From: Synechococcales cyanobacterium PMM_0002
GTDB taxonomy: Bacteria > Cyanobacteriota > Cyanobacteriia > Elainellales > Elainellaceae
NCBI GenBank assembly: GCA_949127925.1
Contig: CASBQX010000190.1
Coordinates: 1-7,507 of the forward strand
Reading direction: 5' to 3'
DNA: 7,507 nt
Shown here: one piece after another, positions 5,631 to 7,507 of the stretch
How the letters are laid out: the number at the start of each line of letters is the position of its first letter
How positions within the stretch are numbered: position 1 is the first letter of the stretch
The notes under the pieces: generated by a model
Told to the model about the DNA's origin: nothing
Databases searched by the model: none
What the model saw: only the letters and a program-made list of their open reading frames with translations
Position numbers and translations under genes: made by a program

Positions 5631-6801
5631 ACTGAGGCACCGTAGCATCGACCTCACGACTCCAGGCGGCAATCCCCCCCTTCACATTCGTGCCACCGAT
5701 GCCCGCTCTCTCGTTCAAGATGGCCAGCGCTTTGGCCGAGCGCCCACCCAATTTGCAATGGGCAATCAGCCGATGCCCATTGAGCAGATCCTTGACTCGG
5801 CTCACCCCATCGCCATTTTCGATATCGGGCAGCGGAATCAAGACAGCGCCCGGAATTTGAGCAATCTCATACTCATTCGGATTACGCACATCGATCAATA
5901 GATAATCGTCTGCATCACTGTCTAACAGCTGCTTCAACTCGGTTACGGTGATCTCTTGCAGGTCGGCCTGTTGCTGTGCTTCCATTGCTTTTGCCTGGGG
6001 AATTCCACAAAATTCTTCGTAGTCAATTAACGTTTCAATCACGGGGCGGACGGGGTTAGGCCGCAGCTTCAGTTCTCGAAATGTCAGGTCGAGGGCATTA
6101 TACAGCAACAGTCGGCCACTGAGAGTTGTGCCCACTCCTAGAATAATTTTGACCGTTTCTGTGGCCTGAATCACTCCAATTATGCCGGGTAGAATCCCTA
6201 GAACGCCTCCTTCGGCGCAAGAAGGTACCAACCCTGGTGGGGGTGGCTCGGGATACAAATCGCGGTAGTTTGGCCCCCCTTCGTAGTTAAACACCGTCGC
6301 CTGCCCCTCAAACCGAAAGATGGAGCCATAGACATTAGGCTTCCCTGCTAACACACAGGCATCGTTGACTAGGTAACGTGTGGGGAAGTTATCGGTACCG
6401 TCTACCACGACATCATAGGGTTCGATGATGCTGAGGGCATTCTCGGCACTGAGGCGAGTCTCGTATAAGTCTACTTGGCAGTAAGGATTGATGTCCAGAA
6501 TCCGATCTTTTGCCGATTGAATTTTGGGTTTGCCCACCCACGAGGTGCCGTGGATCACCTGCCGTTGCAGGTTAGAGCTATCCACAATGTCAAAATCTAC
6601 AATACCGATGCGGCCAACGCCCGCTGCGGCCAAGTACAAGAGCAACGGAGATCCCAACCCACCGGTTCCGATACACAGCACGCTAGCTGCTTTAAGCCGC
6701 TTTTGCCCGTCTAATCCGACTTCGGGAAGAATGAGGTGACGTGAATAGCGTTCATAGTCGTCTTTAGTGAGCTGGATCTCGTCCAGATTGGGGTTGAGCA
6801 T
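5626..6801 (-). CDS. moeB: MoeB/MoeZ-type E1-like adenylyltransferase with C-terminal rhodanese domain
   Basis: This 391-residue cytoplasmic enzyme should adenylate the C-terminal glycine of a small ubiquitin-fold sulfur carrier (MoaD, ThiS or CysO type) and load sulfur onto it. The E1-like domain (about 15-262) opens with RYSRHLILPEVG, has the nucleotide loop GTGGLG (45-50), NLQRQ (77-81), DGTDN (134-138) and Cys195 in PSCAEGGVLG. A linker of about 20 residues leads to a rhodanese domain (about 282-391) with LLIDVRNPNEYE and active-site Cys349 in HCKLGGRS. The zinc CxxC pairs of E. coli MoeB are absent: CYRC is replaced by NYRD (178-181) and only one Cys (265) is near the second site. This pattern and the domain fusion match mycobacterial MoeZ. 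The ATG at 6801 has no clear Shine-Dalgarno. A JAMM protease gene ends 92 bases upstream on the same strand. Confidence 0.93.
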   Translation of the reverse strand: MLNPNLDEIQLTKDDYERYSRHLILPEVGLDGQKRLKAASVLCIGTGGLGSPLLLYLAAAGVGRIGIVDFDIVDSSNLQRQVIHGTSWVGKPKIQSAKDRILDINPYCQVDLYETRLSAENALSIIEPYDVVVDGTDNFPTRYLVNDACVLAGKPNVYGSIFRFEGQATVFNYEGGPNYRDLYPEPPPPGLVPSCAEGGVLGILPGIIGVIQATETVKIILGVGTTLSGRLLLYNALDLTFRELKLRPNPVRPVIETLIDYEEFCGIPQAKAMEAQQQADLQEITVTELKQLLDSDADDYLLIDVRNPNEYEIAQIPGAVLIPLPDIENGDGVSRVKDLLNGHRLIAHCKLGGRSAKALAILNERAGIGGTNVKGGIAAWSREVDATVPQY

Positions 6802-6893
6802 AGCAAAGAAAAGGTAGGTAGAGAATTTAAAGATGCAGAGAGTTGGAGCAGCAGGCAGCGGACGTTTGGGGGCACAGATACCGAATCAACTGG

Positions 6894-7382
6894 TCAGTCA
6901 CCGTCTGTCAGCACGACGGCTTCGGGTTGAAACTGCTGGTCGTTGTCTAAGCTCCAGGATAGTAAATCTTGAGCGCTGCCTTGGGGCACAGAAACAATCA
7001 CGTATGAATAGCCTGACCACGCCAAGGTGCGATCGCACTCTGACGGCACGGCTGGATGATCGGGATGAGAATGGTAGATTCCAATAATATCGAACTGGTG
7101 ATGCTGTGCATAGCGCTGGGCTGCCAGCATATCTTTGGGATCAATCCAGTAGCGGCGAGTGGAGGTGAATGTATGGGGAGACTCCGTTAACGCTGCCGCC
7201 TCAACAGTCCAGGCATTGTGAGTAGGCCACAGTTCTACAACAGTGTGGCTAATGTCACCAATAGTTTGCCTCTTCATGCCCAGCAACAAGCCACAGCACT
7301 CATGAGGATAGGTGTGTTCAGCGTAGGCACGAATCGCTTGAAAATGGTCTACGGTGAGATGAAGAGCCACTGCCAGAACCAA
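6894..7382 (-). CDS. JAMM (Mov34/MPN/PAD-1) zinc metalloprotease, Mec+-like
   Basis: A compact single-domain enzyme of up to 162 residues with no signal or membrane segment. All JAMM residues are present: Glu28 in HECCG, the two zinc histidines 104 and 106, Ser114 and Asp117 within HSHPDHPAVPSECD. Bacterial enzymes of this type cut the peptide or isopeptide bond after the C-terminal glycine of ubiquitin-fold carriers; mycobacterial Mec+ releases cysteine from CysO-Cys. Lying upstream of the MoeZ-like gene on the same strand fits such a role, though the actual carrier and product are unknown. The start is uncertain: no ATG occurs before the conserved core. The frame is open from a TAA at 7470-7472, and TTG (7382) or GTG (7370, giving a start of VALHLTVDHFQ) are the best choices. 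Neither has a Shine-Dalgarno. Confidence 0.9.
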   Translation of the reverse strand: MVLAVALHLTVDHFQAIRAYAEHTYPHECCGLLLGMKRQTIGDISHTVVELWPTHNAWTVEAAALTESPHTFTSTRRYWIDPKDMLAAQRYAQHHQFDIIGIYHSHPDHPAVPSECDRTLAWSGYSYVIVSVPQGSAQDLLSWSLDNDQQFQPEAVVLTDGD

Positions 7383-7425
7383 CAGAGCGACGGGGTTTAA
7401 AGCGCAGATTCTAACGTTACTTGCA

Positions 7426-7439
7426 GTATCTAATACTAC
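7426..7439. promoter_or_regulatory. Possible NtcA-type site, GTA-N8-TAC, upstream of the JAMM gene
   Basis: GTATCTAATACTAC matches the palindromic GTA-N8-TAC core bound by the cyanobacterial nitrogen regulator NtcA. On the minus strand TTTAAA (7396-7401) follows after 24 bases, close to but longer than the usual 22-23 base spacing to the -10 box. About two such cores are expected by chance in a window this size, so only its intergenic position supports it. It could equally serve a gene to the right of the window. Confidence 0.2.
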
Positions 7440-7507
7440 TGTAAGGCTAGTCCCGTCAGCCAGTAACTTTTACTTTGAAATTAAGCTTGATTGCGATCGC
7501 TCTGAAA

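Noticed and set aside
5614..5901. 95-codon + strand frame opposite the rhodanese domain
   Set aside because: It is antisense to the conserved end of moeB, with no ribosome binding site or motif.
5626..7382. CBASS or Bil-type antiviral conjugation operon (E1 + JAMM)
   Set aside because: There is no E2-like, ubiquitin-like or cyclase gene in the window, and the E1 has the MoeZ-type rhodanese fusion, which indicates sulfur transfer.

Overview
The window comes from a cyanobacterial chromosome. The evidence is the Rieske/cytochrome f gene pair of the thylakoid cytochrome b6f complex, a divergent DUF3067-type gene (a family I know from cyanobacteria and plastids), and 14 copies of the octamer GCGATCGC (HIP1), about one per 540 bases against roughly 0.1 expected by chance. 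The genus cannot be fixed from this sequence alone.

Layout. Bases 1-185 hold the 3' end of a + strand gene, probably an MBL-fold metallo-hydrolase, followed by a bidirectional terminator (251-288). Reading leftward from about 2317 is a photosynthetic electron-transfer operon: petC (Rieske protein), petA (cytochrome f) and an unrecognised 121-residue, three-helix membrane protein whose ribosome binding site overlaps the petA stop codon. A DUF3067 gene diverges from petC; the shared control region (2318-2504) has candidate promoters, a small palindrome and a tandem 10-base repeat. DUF3067 converges on a large leftward gene for a CtpE-like P-type cation ATPase (2852-5317). A non-coding stretch of 308 bases (5318-5625) follows, with a strong bidirectional terminator and two further stem structures. 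The right end has two leftward genes: a MoeB/MoeZ-type E1-like adenylyltransferase fused to a rhodanese domain, preceded by a JAMM (Mov34/MPN/PAD-1) metalloprotease gene.

How the genes work together. petC and petA encode the two large-domain redox subunits of cytochrome b6f, and the tightly coupled third cistron is a candidate for a related membrane role. The E1-rhodanese plus JAMM pair resembles the mycobacterial MoeZ/Mec+ partners. There, a ubiquitin-fold sulfur carrier is activated and thiolated, and a JAMM enzyme later cuts the product off the carrier. No carrier gene is visible here, so this link is inference. Apart from the E1/JAMM pair and the unknown pet-linked membrane protein, the window looks like ordinary cyanobacterial core genome. 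I see no insertion sequence, CRISPR array, tRNA, rRNA or phage gene.
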